DNA from: Plumapathes pennacea
Lineage: Eukaryota > Cnidaria > Anthozoa > Antipatharia > Myriopathidae
Assembly (NCBI GenBank): GCA_964036295.1
Contig: OZ038463.1
Location: forward strand, 16,851,069-16,915,068
DNA length: 64,000 nt
Reading direction: 5' to 3'
Positions 35,930 through 48,333 of the stretch are shown in pieces (position 1 is the stretch's first letter; every line of letters begins with the position of its first letter). Below the pieces are notes generated by a model. The model searched no databases, was not told where the DNA came from, and saw only the letters and a list, made by a program, of their open reading frames with translations. The position numbers and the translations under genes were made by a program.

Positions 35930-38900
35930 ATCCTCTATATAATTACCTCTATTATATATTATGATGGACTGGACACTATAGGGTCTGAATTGGTAATCTG
36001 GTTTTTCAATTGGTGCTCTCTGATTGCCATCATAAATGTTTATCCGTTTCATGAGCTGAGAAATGCGCTTGACTTGTTATCATTCACTTACTATTCTTTT
36101 AAGTGTTTTCTTAGTCTAAAGAACGTGAATTATAAAACAATTTATTTTATCTGGAGGCACCATTGAAGCTTTCATAAACAGTTTTGGTTATTGTCTTACA
36201 AGTGAAGCGTTATGTCAATATCCAGTATCCATACCGGCGATCCACTGAAGTAATGCAGAAGTGTTTTTCCAGAAGCTAGTGCTCAGCAGTGAACAACGGA
36301 CAACGGACGAGAATACACTTTTAGACCTCGACAAATCCCAGAGGTTTGACGGACGACCGTGGCCGGCTCTTACTGCACATGTATCTGTTATGTTTGAATA
36401 ACTATCCGGTAACATTTTGAGTTATCGCGATATAACAATCTCAAGTTATAATATGTTGTAGCAGCTATACGTCGGTGATTTTTGTCTGATATAAGACAGT
36501 TTAAAAAATCAAACAACTTGCGCAAACAATTAATATAATTCTATAATTACTCCCAGAGTACCCACAATAACATACTAAACTGAAGAAACGTTTAGTATAG
36601 ACGGGTTTAGACAACCTTGTACAGGTAAACCCCTGCAGTGATAACCAACCTATATTAATGTTTGGAACAGAGAACTCGTACGAGAAGACAAGCGCGGGAA
36701 CTCCACAGAGGAGAACTAGCACCAAAGCCGTTTTATTGCCATCAAAACGCAATCACCACTTGCTTGCGGCCCGCCTGCCACGAATAACGTTTGGACTATA
36801 AATATCAAATGAATTCAGATAAAGGTAAAACAATCTCGCGTTTCAGTTCCGAGTAGGAGTTACACTGCTATTTTGTCGTGAGATTTCTGGTTGTGAATTA
36901 GCTTGTGATTTTTTATTCATTCATTACAGAACAGTGCCAAGCTGCCTCTAAGAAAAGGACTTTCTGCAAAGTGACCCCAATATCACCTTAAGAACCATTT
37001 TCATTTTCAAGATTCCGTTGTAATCTATTCGTAAAGTTACAAGTTTTGTAACTGCTGTTTTGCACCGAGTCCTCGTGGTATGTCCGAGTTTTTGTTTGAG
37101 GATTGTAAACTACAATTTTTCTATCACAGAGAAAAACTATTACGTATACTAAAAACAAAATAGATTACTTTTCATATCATGTTTGGATAGCTGCTTAGTC
37201 GAGTTACTTAAAATATGCCGGTTTGCTGACGAACAAATGAGACTGGCGGTATTCAATATCAACAACTGAGAAAAACGGAGTTAACATTTGAGACGTGTGA
37301 GCTGTGCTGTTTTTTTTTTGTTGTTGTTGTTTTTTTCTCAAATTTTTTTCTCAAAAAAATTTTTTTTTAAATTTTTTTAGTTTTCTCTGCCGTGGTCTCG
37401 GCTAATTATTCAGTATTTTTAAAAATGAAAGAAAAGTTGCTGGTTGGCTTTCACGTCATCTTTGTGAGGACAGTCAAGTTTTTAAAGGTTTATAACACTA
37501 CAGAGCGTGCGTCTTTCTTTCAAAAACAGAAGCCCTCTGACCCAGCAATAAACTAGCAATCTGTGACAAAAACTGACAAAGAGACAGGGGAAGCCAAGAC
37601 ACGAGACAACAGCTGCCATTGACGTACGACGAGTAAACGCAGCTATAAAATAAATTAATATAAATGCTCAAGTTACCGTCAAGCACTAAGTCATTCCGCA
37701 TTACCGGGTAAAGAAACTGCTAACTGCACTCTGTTTAAATACCTGTAAGATCAGCCTTGCTCCTCGCAGCTCAATTTCGTTTAAAAGGCCTACGAGATTT
37801 TGTTTTAACTGTAGACAGACTCACTCAGAGTACAAGTGAAAAATATCCCGCCCACGTAATTATGGCGCACACAAATAGATCCAATCAACTCATGTATAAT
37901 TGATTAAAATTATCTTCGATTTCAGAGTGTTATGTCAAACTCCTGCATGGGAAACACCACAACGCTTAGTAATAAATCAGAAAAAAATGCTGGTATCTGC
38001 CATATGACATGTACACCATTTTTGAAGGGTTAGAATCTACGTGCGTTCAGATCGGATGCTACTGTCCCGAGATCTTAATCATCTCACAAACACTTTAGTA
38101 CGGAATGTTCAATTGTTCACTTCTAAGAACTGGTACTTAACAACTTCAGATTAAAAACTAAAACGTCGATTGTAACAACGGAAGATTCGGAATAAGTGTA
38201 AATTATCAGTTCTGAACACTGTGATGGGCAAATTGGACAGGATATCAGTATTAAACTTCTAAAACTGCCTTCAATTTGAAGGGAAAGAAGGCTGACTTAT
38301 TATAGACGTCAGAAATCAGATAAGTGAGTTGCAATATTGCTGCACCTCCAAACTTCATTCAAGCCAACAGACAGCCATGTATGTATAACATTTAACCTCT
38401 CAACCTGAAAGGCGGCTGTGAATATTGATCTCAAATAAATCCAAGGCATTAAATTAAAGACCTCAAAATTCAGTTATAAACACTTCAGTCTCCACAGAAA
38501 ATGCGTTATACACAAACTGTCACTTGTCATATGTGCGAGACAACTTCCGTAGGACCGATTATGAGAAGCCCTGTGTGGTGGTAGTGCCAAAATCTCCTCA
38601 GAAACGCACCCGGTTTAGACTGAAAGGAGACGGGGCAGGCGTGCACTATGGCATAACTAAACCAACGGTCAACAGATTCATTTACCTTTCTGACCTACTG
38701 TTGTCAGTTGACCCTCAATATACAGCTCCAGTTCCTGCCCGAGAGATTGCTTGTCGATGTAAATGCATATAATGAGTTTGCATCACAGTACTGTTTGGTA
38801 ACTATATGTTAAAAGCAGTGTTTCGGTTTCGATTTTGGTGTTGGTTTGAAACGTATGCATGACAGAATGTTTTCTTTGTGGCTTTGCATCTGTGAGGTCG

Positions 38901-41508
38901 GTACGTGTTAAATTCTTGGGCCACTTTAACAACCGCTTACAATATATCCCTCTTGAAAGAGCCACAGAGAAACAGAACGACACGCAAAAAATGTTGCTCG
39001 ATCTTCGATAAACAGAGTCAAATCTAAAAGAACCATTGGGGATGTGTGTAAGGTGGTAGGATGATTTTTGCTTATCGGTGTAATTATGGAGTCGAGATTT
39101 CAAAGTCGACTTAGCATGGTTTTAACACCCATCCTATTTCCGCCTAATGCTAATTGGCAGACTGCTATTAAAAGAAACTATGACTAAGGAAAATCATAAA
39201 GAAGGTATAACGATAAGCCGGAATGAATCATGGTATGAGCGGGAAGGTTTAGCCATCATCCCTACGCTAAGACACGTACCATAACAATGCATACATTTCT
39301 CTACGATAACGCACCCACTTGCCGTTCAGGATACATTCAGAAAAATGTAAAAGCTCCACTTATTGCCTTCTTGTCAAATAATTTCTGACGACTCACAAAT
39401 CCCAGAATACCCTGTGAAACGACTGTTTACAAGGATGCGAACGCCTTGTCTAATACATATTCTGTCAAGTTTCTTTGCATGGCTAATTAAACTTCAGAAC
39501 AGTACAAAAATCATGAACTCTACTCAACAACAAGCTATTAGAAGAATGTATATACTTATTGAGAGGATTTGAGTAGTCAAACCTTTATAATTCACTTGAC
39601 AGTTCAGCCGAGTTGGAAGTTTCTAGGTTGAGCTGGCATAAAGGAAGTCAGACCATCCCCTTCACGTTCAAGGAATAGTAGGAACGATTGAAGCCATTTT
39701 GTACTAGAATACAACTATCTGAAAAACAGTACCTGTTTACAAGTGATATATCCTCGAGGGAAGAAGCTCGATGATAATGCAACCCTGTTTGGGCTCCTGT
39801 TACAAATCGCAGTGCATGCGTCAGTAACTAACAGTGTTTCATTTCCACATTGGCCAAATGTGCTGTTCTATCAAACAATTGCGGCATTAAAAACTGAGTT
39901 AATTCTTGGGGAATACGCACGCGTCGTCTTGGTAAAATAGCGGGTGCAGTTGGGCTTGTTGGTTGCTTTTGACTTGCAGGATCTCGTGGTGACGCGTCTA
40001 AATTGGAGTGGCGCGCGCGGGTCTGGCCACTTTCGCATCACTTTGTGGGTGTGTTTCCTTTTGTTGTTTGGATTACCTCGTGCCAGATATTGAGCAAACG
40101 CCACTTTGACAGCACAAATAAACTATAAACATCCGGTAAGTTAAGTCAGTTTGCCCAAAGAAAATATCTCGAGAAAGACGAGCTAAAAACCAGTCCGTAG
40201 AAACCTTGCCACGTACGCGACGCAGCGGCCGATAAATGGATCGTTGGAGTTATAGGCCATATTATTGTCTCGGATGAGTTTTGCGGGAGGTGTTTTATTT
40301 TCCGGAAGCACCCTAACCTTATCACACATATTTTTGCAACACAAGCCATTTTGGATTGGCTCGTGAGCTGAGAACTAAACCTCGGTTCAAAAAGAGGACG
40401 CTGCTCAGGCCGGTGCGTGAGGCCAATCGCAGCGGTAAGTCAACAGAAGACTCCTAAAATACTTTAGGCTGATAGTTGCTCGTCCATCACCGATTTGCGT
40501 GGGCACTCAGAAGTAACCGAGTGAAACACAGCATGGTAGATTTTCTACCTTAATGGCCTTCATTTATTCTCAGTTCATCATACCAACAAAAAAGACACAA
40601 CAATTAACTACCACAACCGATCCAGCACAAGATGGCGCGTCGTTTTACCCTTTTTGGGCCCAAGAGTGCCGGATTTGAGATAAGTTCTTCTTTCGAAACA
40701 AAGTAAGGTATAGTGTAGTTCATTGTGTGACTTTCGTTTGGGGACTGAACAGCAGGTAATGGTCGCGGCTTGGTTTGGTTCGCGTTGAGCAGACTATCAA
40801 CTCCACTTCTAACACTCTAATTTAATATACATTTTGTTCAGAAGTGCTCAGAAAACTACTGATTCTAGTTGTAATTTGGGACCTGAAGGAGTGATGAAAT
40901 GGAAATAGCTAGTTAAAGTAGAGGCACTGAATGGAATGTATACCCACCTTTAAATGACCGTTTTCTTCCTTCCGAATAGTTATTCCAATATGTCAAGTGC
41001 TTCCTGCTATAGAAACATCGAAGGCTCGAAATAAGATATGTTCGCTGTCTTCTAACATGTCATCTGACTGACAAGTTATTTATTTCACAGTTTTGCTTTC
41101 CTTGTTATTTGCCTTTTTCTTTTTCTTGTTCTGTCTTGGGCACCAAGTGGGTGTCACCGTTTTGTTGTAAAAATAATATGAAAATATGCCAAAAGTAGGC
41201 ATTATTACCCGGATGGTCAGGCCAAACATAGAAGGGGCCGTGAGAAGCAGAAGCCGAGTATGCCCTGTTAGTAGAAGGATTTTTCCCTTGGCTATATACT
41301 TAAAACACAGAAATAAAGTAATTGATTGATTAAGCAGTAGACGAAAAAGAAAAAGAAGAAGAAACTGAGGAAGGAGGAGGAGGAGCTGAGAGAGGGGGGA
41401 GCGGGAGCCTGAAGCGAGAAATCAAACAGGAGTTGTAAACAAGTTTGTTTCCCTGTTTGTTTTCCTTCCGCGTTTTCATCAACTCGGGAGGCTCCAATTG
41501 TTTCTAAT

Positions 41509-41646
41509 TTATTTTTTATAAAATACTCGCTGATCATTTTCCCCACGAAAGTGCTCAGAAATTGCCTGGACAGCGTTAGGCCCTGTATCAACATGACAAG
41601 GAAGCTGATAATGATCCCACCAGACATATAACGCAAGCAGCAGCAT
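41509..41646 (-). CDS. Possible small single-span membrane peptide or terminal exon
   Basis: The ATG at 41646 opens 45 codons to TAA at 41509-41511. The start MLLLALYVWWDHYQLPCHVD is hydrophobic then polar, followed by AVQAISEHFRGENDQRVFYK. The frame stays open for 17 more codons upstream (LNRIALALA), so it could also be the last exon of a minus-strand gene. No family recognised. Confidence 0.2.
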   Translation of the reverse strand: MLLLALYVWWDHYQLPCHVDTGPNAVQAISEHFRGENDQRVFYKK

Positions 41647-43002
41647 GGCAAGCGCCAGGGCAATTCTGTTCAGACACAAGTGCCACTGCTTTGTCTACTT
41701 TGGCTCAGAACCATCTGAGATGGTTAGCCCTCCCAGGAATCCACAGATTAATATAGGTACCGTAATCGCATTTGGGATAAATGAGCACAAGTAAATTTTT
41801 CATAGACCGCAAAGGTGCTCATTTATTCCAAAATTGCAAAAGAAATCATGTCATAATGCACACAATAATTTCCGTCACGCTGTTTGTTTGTCTTACTTTC
41901 GTTACAATTCACGTTACCTGTTTACAATATGAACTTAATTGGGTGCAAATCATTTTAAAAATTGTGCAATCGTTTTCTAACCGCTTAGTGTGCTAGCTGT
42001 CAATCATTTTTAATTTCAAGCTTCTGCACTCTAAATTTCAATCTTTTACACCGGCTGTTTGGGATAAATTGACACGCTCTTAGCCAATCAGAATGTAGAA
42101 ATTATTGTATGCATGCTTTAGAGGGATATAACACACTTATGGCATGTTTATATGACACTAACCAACGGCTATTCCGTGACTACATCCGTAATTTGCTGAC
42201 CCATTATTATCATTTACGTTTTGACGGAATGCATATCTTGGACATTTCAGTAATCAAAGGAGTTGGATTTCGACACCCGCGTTTGAAGTTGCGTATTTTA
42301 CTTGTTAACACACTGAGAAAAGGACTTCTCTCAGAACTTCCGTGAGGTAGAAGCGTTGTAATTGCTAGTTAACTCCACAGGTATAAATGATGGAATGTAC
42401 AGTTTGTTTAAAATGTATCTCAGTTGTGTGCTTGTTTCACTTTTGCCTGTTACGAGTTTGTAGCATGTCCCGCAGACCTTAAGCCTTGGGGTGTATCTGT
42501 GTCGACGGCAAGGTTTATAACACCCGGCTTAGTTTGATCATGAGTTAGATTTCTTATTTATCATCTGAACACCAATGGGCTCACTTGTGTGCACTGTTTG
42601 AAAACAGAGCATATTCATTTACCTCAGTTATTTTTGTCTGCAAGCTGTGTCAATAGGCTATGGGCTTGTTGCGACTTTTTAAATAAAAACAGAGCTTAAT
42701 GTGTGAAAACATTTCTTATGAAAATTAGTTTGATCACGAATGTACAAAAGTCAGACTAATTAGTCACTGAGAAAGTCTCACACTTGGCCTCGTTTTGAAA
42801 TAGAAGCAACAGACCATCGGAAATGGCAGATGTTAGCTCCACACTGATAACTGCTAACAATAGCAGTTTCCATCTTCCATCTTTCAAAACCGTGCCGCAA
42901 AATCCTTCAACATTTCCGAAGGTTGCAACTATAGAACGAGAACTCTGGTTGTTTACCCACAAATTTGATATAATGGGGTTTTCAATACAATGAACTTCGC
43001 CG

Positions 43003-43432
43003 GGGGTGCACTCCCATATATTGTCTATACGGAGCTGTTCAACAGGGTATACTTTTCGCCTCTCCGACTCTGGAAGAGGGTATACAAATCACCGTTTCTC
43101 TCAGGGACAGGGCATATTTTTCGTTCAGTCTGGTTCTGGAACAAGATCGATGTTTCTTCTTGCCAGAATTCTTGATGATTTATAGTCGAGTCTGTCGCTG
43201 CAAAACGTAAAACCGCTCTAAACTGTTGCTTTAAATTACGCAACGCCACATGTTTATTCAAGCACGCCGTTTCCGATTTGTGGAGTCGCCTCTAGTCTGG
43301 AACAGGGTATCTATTTTCACCATTTTGTCTGGAACAGGGTAGCAAAATTGCCTTTCTTTAATCTGGAACAGGGTCACTCAGCGGCACATCCCCATACTTA
43401 ATTTAACGGAGTGCCCCCCCCCCCCCCCCCTC
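43003..43432 (+). repeat. Diverged 'AACAGGGTA' element ending in poly(C)
   Basis: Units TCTGGAACAGGGTA recur at about 43299, 43331 and 43364, between ACTCCCATATATTGTCTATA and a C tract at 43414-43430. Confidence 0.5.
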
Positions 43433-43709
43433 CTCCATGGTTTTCCAGTCTGTCGGCACAGTTCAGTATACCGGGGTTCCACTTTTAAATAAAAGGAGAA
43501 CTGAAGAACGAAATAGAAATAATATTAGCGAGAAAAACTGTTTCCGATAGAACGAATGTTTTGGTTGTTTTTCCATAAATTCGTCTCAGAACGGAATTTT
43601 CGATACACTAAACCCCCGATACAACGAATACTAGCTGATTTTTCCAGTCCGTTGGCATTTCTTTGCTGGCAGGGGTTCCACCTTTAAATGCAACAAGAAC
43701 CGAAGAGCG

Positions 43710-43752
<43 letters not shown>
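43710..43752 (+). repeat. Poly(A) tract
   Basis: About 43 A residues, followed by A-rich GAAAAG units. It is not clearly the tail of any retrocopy: no coding or TSD structure is visible upstream. Confidence 0.9.
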
Positions 43753-43767
<15 letters not shown>

Positions 43768-45118
43768 AGAAGAGGGCGAGAAAAACTGTTTTCTGATGGA
43801 TTCGAACGAACGGCCGTGATCGAGAGAAATTTTTCCTGTCACAGTCTCAAAAAGAAAAATCAGATGCACTGTTGCACATGCGCCGAGCACTAATGTTGCT
43901 ATAACAGTGCTTACTGACGATTAAAAGTTTTAACTGAAAAAGGCAGATATTAAGTAAGTCGAGTATATCGAAGCGGTTGTAAGAATAGTACGCCGTGCAA
44001 ATGGTTTGTAAAGCAATGAAGGACGATACAAAGGCACATCCCATATGGATGAAGGCCGCCTGCCTGAAACTATATATACCTAATTGTGTACATATATTAA
44101 ACAAGTCAGCTTAGCATTGTTAAGCGCTGTTCGGATTTAGGGATAATTCACCATGGCTTGGGGGCCGAATTATCTCTCCCCGTTCGTGCAGCGTGGACGG
44201 GTGTTCAGCAGGGTTGCCCCTCGATCTGGCTTGGGATCCGGACAACTCTCCCCGCGGCGAACGTGTTTTTCTTTTTTTTTTTTTTTGCAAAGTGGTTGAT
44301 TATTTCTTTATGGCTGTTCACTGCGACTGATCAAATGCGCGCATTACTTTAATATTTACTACCTAAAATGCCGTTAGTTAGCAAGCTATACATATTTTCA
44401 AGTGCAAACTCACGCAAACGGCACTTTGTCACTCACGCCGGAATATGTTGTAAATCGGTATCCGCAAACTTCGAAGTAGCCGTCGTGAGGTTCAAAAATG
44501 TACGATTATCCGTCTCTAGTGCGAATGGCTCGGAACACAGAGAGTAATATTTTTGTTAAAGTTTCTTGTGCGCGTACAACGACATTCGTGCTACCGTTGC
44601 GGATCCACAAGGTCCACAGAAGTAATAGAAGACTACGGTCCATAGCTGTGGTTGGCCGAGTCCCCCGTTCAGGTCCGGCGCCTTTGCGGGGGACTATTCA
44701 AGTAAAATAATAGATGAGTTCGCGCTTACCAGGCCCTTCTCGTTTTTCATGTCTGGCACAATGGTTTCTGGGATCGCCAGGGGCAAACAAATGGCGCATA
44801 AGAGGCGTTTGACTGGGGATCGAAAAAGAAAGAAACAGTTTTCAGGAAGGCGACTGTGAAGTGCGAGAAGTGTCACAAAGTGACTGATAAACTGTGGCGT
44901 GTAATGTACGGCAGGGTATTATTTATATATCTTTTTTAACGGCATGACAACATTAGTTCGCAGTTTATTTACACTTCATGGAAACAATTAAATCGATTGA
45001 ATGACTTCTAGATAATTTTCTCTAGATTTCCGCTTTATGAAGCTCAGTTCGCGCATGACAGTGTGACACATAGCGCTGACAGGTACAGTAGGACTTTCTC
45101 ACAAGTGCCACGTTGGTA

Positions 45119-45544
45119 ATGCGCCTCTCGCTCACATTACCCATGGCTCCAGCTCTAATGCCCGTGGTCATACTGCTGTTCCTGCCCCAAGTTCCTGCAG
45201 AGTTCATAGCGGCGCAAATTAACCCAGAGACGGGAGAGGTGATTGTGTCCAACTCCAATGACATGCTTTTTATGTCCTTCGAGCAAGTAGTCGAAGAATG
45301 GCACGAGGAACATTTCACAACATCCCGGAAGAGCGGGTTAAGCGTAAAATTTGGCGATGATGTCGATGTGGGCTTCAGCAGTGAGTCACATAAAGCTGGT
45401 GGATCAAAAAGAGGAAGGAGAGTCCCTACCAAATTCACACTGAAATGCCAAGGGTCGACCTATGAGAAGTTTCCAAAGGAGTCCAGAAAGGCCCTAGCCG
45501 CAGCATGGAATGCAAACCAACGGAGGATAGGGGAGGGCCATTAA
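45119..45544 (+). CDS. Hypothetical secreted protein, intronless ORF (141 aa)
   Basis: The ATG at 45119 opens a 141-residue ORF ending in TAA at 45542-45544. Residues 1-30 (MRLSLTLPMAPALMPVVILL and on to FLPQVPA) look like a signal peptide. The mature part is acidic then basic: INPETGEVIVSNSNDMLFMS, an acidic VVEEWHEEH helix-like segment and a basic KRGRRVPTKF patch that could be a processing site. There is one mature cysteine and no recognised domain. AATAAA at 45921-45926 could end the transcript. The minus strand is also open here (45022-45438), so absence of stops alone is weak evidence; the signal peptide favours the plus strand. It could also be one exon of a larger gene. Confidence 0.5.
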   Translation: MRLSLTLPMAPALMPVVILLFLPQVPAEFIAAQINPETGEVIVSNSNDMLFMSFEQVVEEWHEEHFTTSRKSGLSVKFGDDVDVGFSSESHKAGGSKRGRRVPTKFTLKCQGSTYEKFPKESRKALAAAWNANQRRIGEGH

Positions 45545-46445
45545 AAAGGACGAGTCACAGAAACCGCCAAAGCTTAGTCAAACGTCGAACTATATTTAAG
45601 TCGAACTCAATGTAAATCAACTGAAACAATAGCTTTTGCTTTGATCCCCAGAAATACTTCGATGGACGCGTCTTAAATTTTGCACCAACTCGACGAAAAC
45701 TCAACATTTGAACTTGTCTTCGTAATGCAACTAGTGCCTCTGTAACTGCACATTAATTGTAAATTCATATTCTGTATACGAATGCAGTTGTGAGAAAAGG
45801 AACTGATCAGGCTATTCAGTGTCAAGACTGAACCATGCAAGCATGCATGTCATTATTGTTCAAACTGGTCAGTGTGGAGTCAGACAATATAATTCTGTGA
45901 GGCACGAGTGATTTGCTGAAAATAAACAGTCACAAGTTTGCAAATTCTCCGAATTCATTTTAGTGAGCGGATTTCTCATAACTAGATGTTTCGGGAAAGC
46001 TGCGTTAGGGTTCCGGTAACCGATTCACGCGGCGCTAGTTTTTCAGTCTCAACGAACATCGTAGGAACTGTAAACCACATTCTGTACACAAGTGCAGTAA
46101 TTTTACGAGGAAATAAAATTTTAGAACTGATCAGGCTGTTTATACGACTTACGGGTATTATTCAAATGTTTGTGTCAGAAAATGAAACTAGAGTATTGTT
46201 CCAATTTATTTTTCCGAGTACTTTGGCTTATTAGCCTATATTTCTCCGAAAGCGAGCTGCAAATCAACTCTAGTGATCCATATCGGCACGTACAGGAGCT
46301 CTCTTGAAAATTACAAAGAAACAGTAATTTTGCTCAGACTTTGAACTCCGTACGTCATTGAAATGCATGCTTGAGCTGGCCCCTCCACATGCACCGAACC
46401 TAATGCAAACTAGCTTGCTGAATTGGGCATTACAGTCAGTTAAAG

Positions 46446-46880
46446 ATGAGTTTCGCTCCACGTGCTGAGAAGACACCATTAGCCTTTTTTGTGCTGTTAA
46501 GCTTTGCAACGCAGTTATTGCAGGCCTCGCTCGCCTGTTCACACGGCCTATCCGCCAGTTGCCGAGTGACTTGCCCCGATGGTCAGCACGTCTTCCGCGA
46601 AGAGGGAGTCGGTGTCTTGTGGATTTCACGACGGAGCACTGTGACATGGCGCACAGAACAAAGAGACAAGTTTCTATCGATCACAGTATCCGACAAGGAG
46701 GAGGCTGGTTCCGTGCAGGTATCCAAACATCTCCGTGTGACGAGTAGCGTGACTGTTTGCCAGAAATGCAGGCTTGCCACCGGAGCAGTCTTAATGAGAC
46801 TAGAACAGCTGCAACATTTGGCTGGGAAACACCCAGAACTCGGACCATTGCTGGATACCGCTCTGCGGACAAGACAATGA
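46446..46880 (+). CDS. Hypothetical secreted cysteine-containing protein, intronless ORF (144 aa)
   Basis: ATG at 46446, TGA at 46878-46880. The N-terminus has a basic start and a hydrophobic core (LAFFVLLSFATQLLQASLA), a good signal peptide. The mature part has five cysteines in two groups (ACSHGLSASCRVTCPDG, then TVCQKCR) separated by a likely beta-rich stretch (GVLWISRRSTVTW), and ends in a predicted helix (LMRLEQLQHLAGKHPEL). I do not recognise a family. It sits 0.9 kb after the other secreted ORF on the same strand, though the two are not clearly homologous. ATTAAA at 47100 may be the poly(A) signal. Opposite-strand ORFs overlap, so coding status is likely but unproven. Confidence 0.5.
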   Translation: MSFAPRAEKTPLAFFVLLSFATQLLQASLACSHGLSASCRVTCPDGQHVFREEGVGVLWISRRSTVTWRTEQRDKFLSITVSDKEEAGSVQVSKHLRVTSSVTVCQKCRLATGAVLMRLEQLQHLAGKHPELGPLLDTALRTRQ

Positions 46881-47041
46881 TGCCATGATTGCATCACTTT
46901 AGTCTCCAGTGAGAAAACATGAGCTGTAAGAGAGCGAAGGAAGACGAAGTGTTGGACTACCGGCCGCGGTTATGTTCCTTTCTCGTTGACTTCGGAACAT
47001 TGCTATATGGTTTGATTTTTGTATTTGATTGTATGATTTTG

Positions 47042-47046
<5 letters not shown>

Positions 47047-47073
<27 letters not shown>
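47047..47073 (+). repeat. (CT)n microsatellite after the second secreted ORF
   Basis: About 13 CT units in the presumed 3' UTR, before a possible ATTAAA signal at 47100. Confidence 0.9.
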
Positions 47074-47184
47074 GTTGTGACAACTACAGTCTTCAGGGAA
47101 TTAAAATATACGAGAACTGTTTGTACTATGACGGCTTGAACTAGTTTCGTTTAACAAATTTTGGTTGCATAATTCATACGAATG

Positions 47185-47252
47185 TACAATCCTGGCCAAA
47201 AGTATGTGGGACACTCTGAAAAAATGCTATGTTTTCACCACCACTGCTTATA
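47185..47252. mobile_element. Truncated MITE end, same Tc1/mariner-like family
   Basis: TACAATCCTGGCCAAAAGT and the next ~48 bases match the left end of the element at 47709. The match stops after ACCACTGCTT, so the right half is missing. Confidence 0.75.
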
Positions 47253-47708
47253 GAATAGGGCTGAAACAGAAACGCCACTATGATAACCAGCGAGACGCAC
47301 TGTCACACAGTCGGCCATAGAGGACATGATCATAAGGTCAGCGCCCTCTGCTCCGCGGAAATTGTTTCTTTTCCCTTGTGAATCGCTGTTTTTCTTTTAA
47401 TTTCGACGTCCGAGTATCGTAAAATAAACGATTAATCGACTTGAAGGTTTTAACCTCAGTTTTTAGTCGTTAAAACCGGCATTTAATTGTGATCGTTCAA
47501 ATTTCAATTTTCACCCTGTCACAATCATATTCCTCAGCACATACAATACGAGCACGTCATTCACTAAAATGTTCCAACTGTTTTTTAATTAGGCAAATTT
47601 GGTTCGACTACATACACAAGGTCACAAACAACAACTATTTCAAGTTTGGCATCAATACATCAAATCCTCTAGAAGTTATGGACATTTTTAGTATACCTCG
47701 CGTTATAG

Positions 47709-47965
47709 ACAATCCTGGCCAAAAGTATGTGGGACACTCTGAAAAAATGCTATGTTTTCACCACCACTGCTTGTTGAATAACGAAAGCGGCTCCTGTTTC
47801 CGAAACTTAGTCCTCTCCCCTCCCCCCATACAATGTTGCTTAAAGGGAGTGCACTTTGAGCACATTCATTCAACATTGCAAGGGGGGAGGGGTGCGGGAA
47901 GAGGGAAAATGTCATAATTTTTAGATAAAAGGCTAAGTGTCCCACGACTTTTGGCCAGGATTGTA
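47709..47965. mobile_element. Full MITE copy, Tc1/mariner-like
   Basis: TIRs CAATCCTGGCCAAAAGT and the complement of ACTTTTGGCCAGGATTG, with TA on the right and GA on the left (one base changed). The inner CCCCCCATACAATGTTG / CAACATTGCAAGGGGGG hairpin is kept. Confidence 0.85.
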
Positions 47966-48333
47966 GCCTTTCTTGCATTTGCTTATTTTTACAAGTTGAT
48001 TTCGAGGTGTGAATTTTATGCAGATTGTTGCACTTATTTTTGTCATAATACTCATCCCCGAACGAAGTGAGGGAAATACTCACGACACTAATGCAGTAAT
48101 ATTATACCGCCTACTTGGGGACTCCAAGCCTGTCGCCATCTCGAAATTTAACGTTGTCTGTCTGTCAGTCTGGCGTACGACTTTAGGCGCGGTTACCCCG
48201 CTAACCAATAACAAAGGCCGGATCGATCACGTGTGCCCTGTTGTTTTACTCGGAATAACTTAGAGAAATTAGATTTGAACGAAGCATTTAGATTTGAACG
48301 AAGTAACAATATATTGTAGCTGCGTTCACGAAA

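Larger units (their letters stand above)
28704..45118. other. Long gene-poor intergenic interval
   Basis: Apart from the listed MITEs, hairpins, homopolymers, an (AAAT)n run near 33799 and a T-rich stretch at 37311-37380, only short ORFs without recognisable domains are seen. CpG-richer sequence lies at 39940-40450 and around 40620-40700, the only places resembling a promoter or first exon. Confidence 0.45.

Noticed and set aside
36501-36752. Minus-strand ORF with a signal-peptide-like segment (LVLLCGVPALVFSYEF)
   Set aside because: No in-frame ATG; the nearby ATG reads another frame to a quick stop, and no linked exons were found.
38524-38772. Plus-strand ORF with KSPQKRTRFRLKGDGAGVHY
   Set aside because: Short, with no ATG context, neighbours or recognised family to support it.
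43663-43893. Poly-lysine ORF
   Set aside because: It is the translation of the poly(A) tract at 43710-43752.
45022-45438. Minus-strand ORF of 138 codons opposite the first secreted ORF
   Set aside because: No signal peptide or domain; local GC richness leaves several frames open, and the plus frame looks more protein-like.
46270-46897. Two minus-strand ORFs opposite the second secreted ORF
   Set aside because: No recognisable features and they overlap each other; best explained as shadows.
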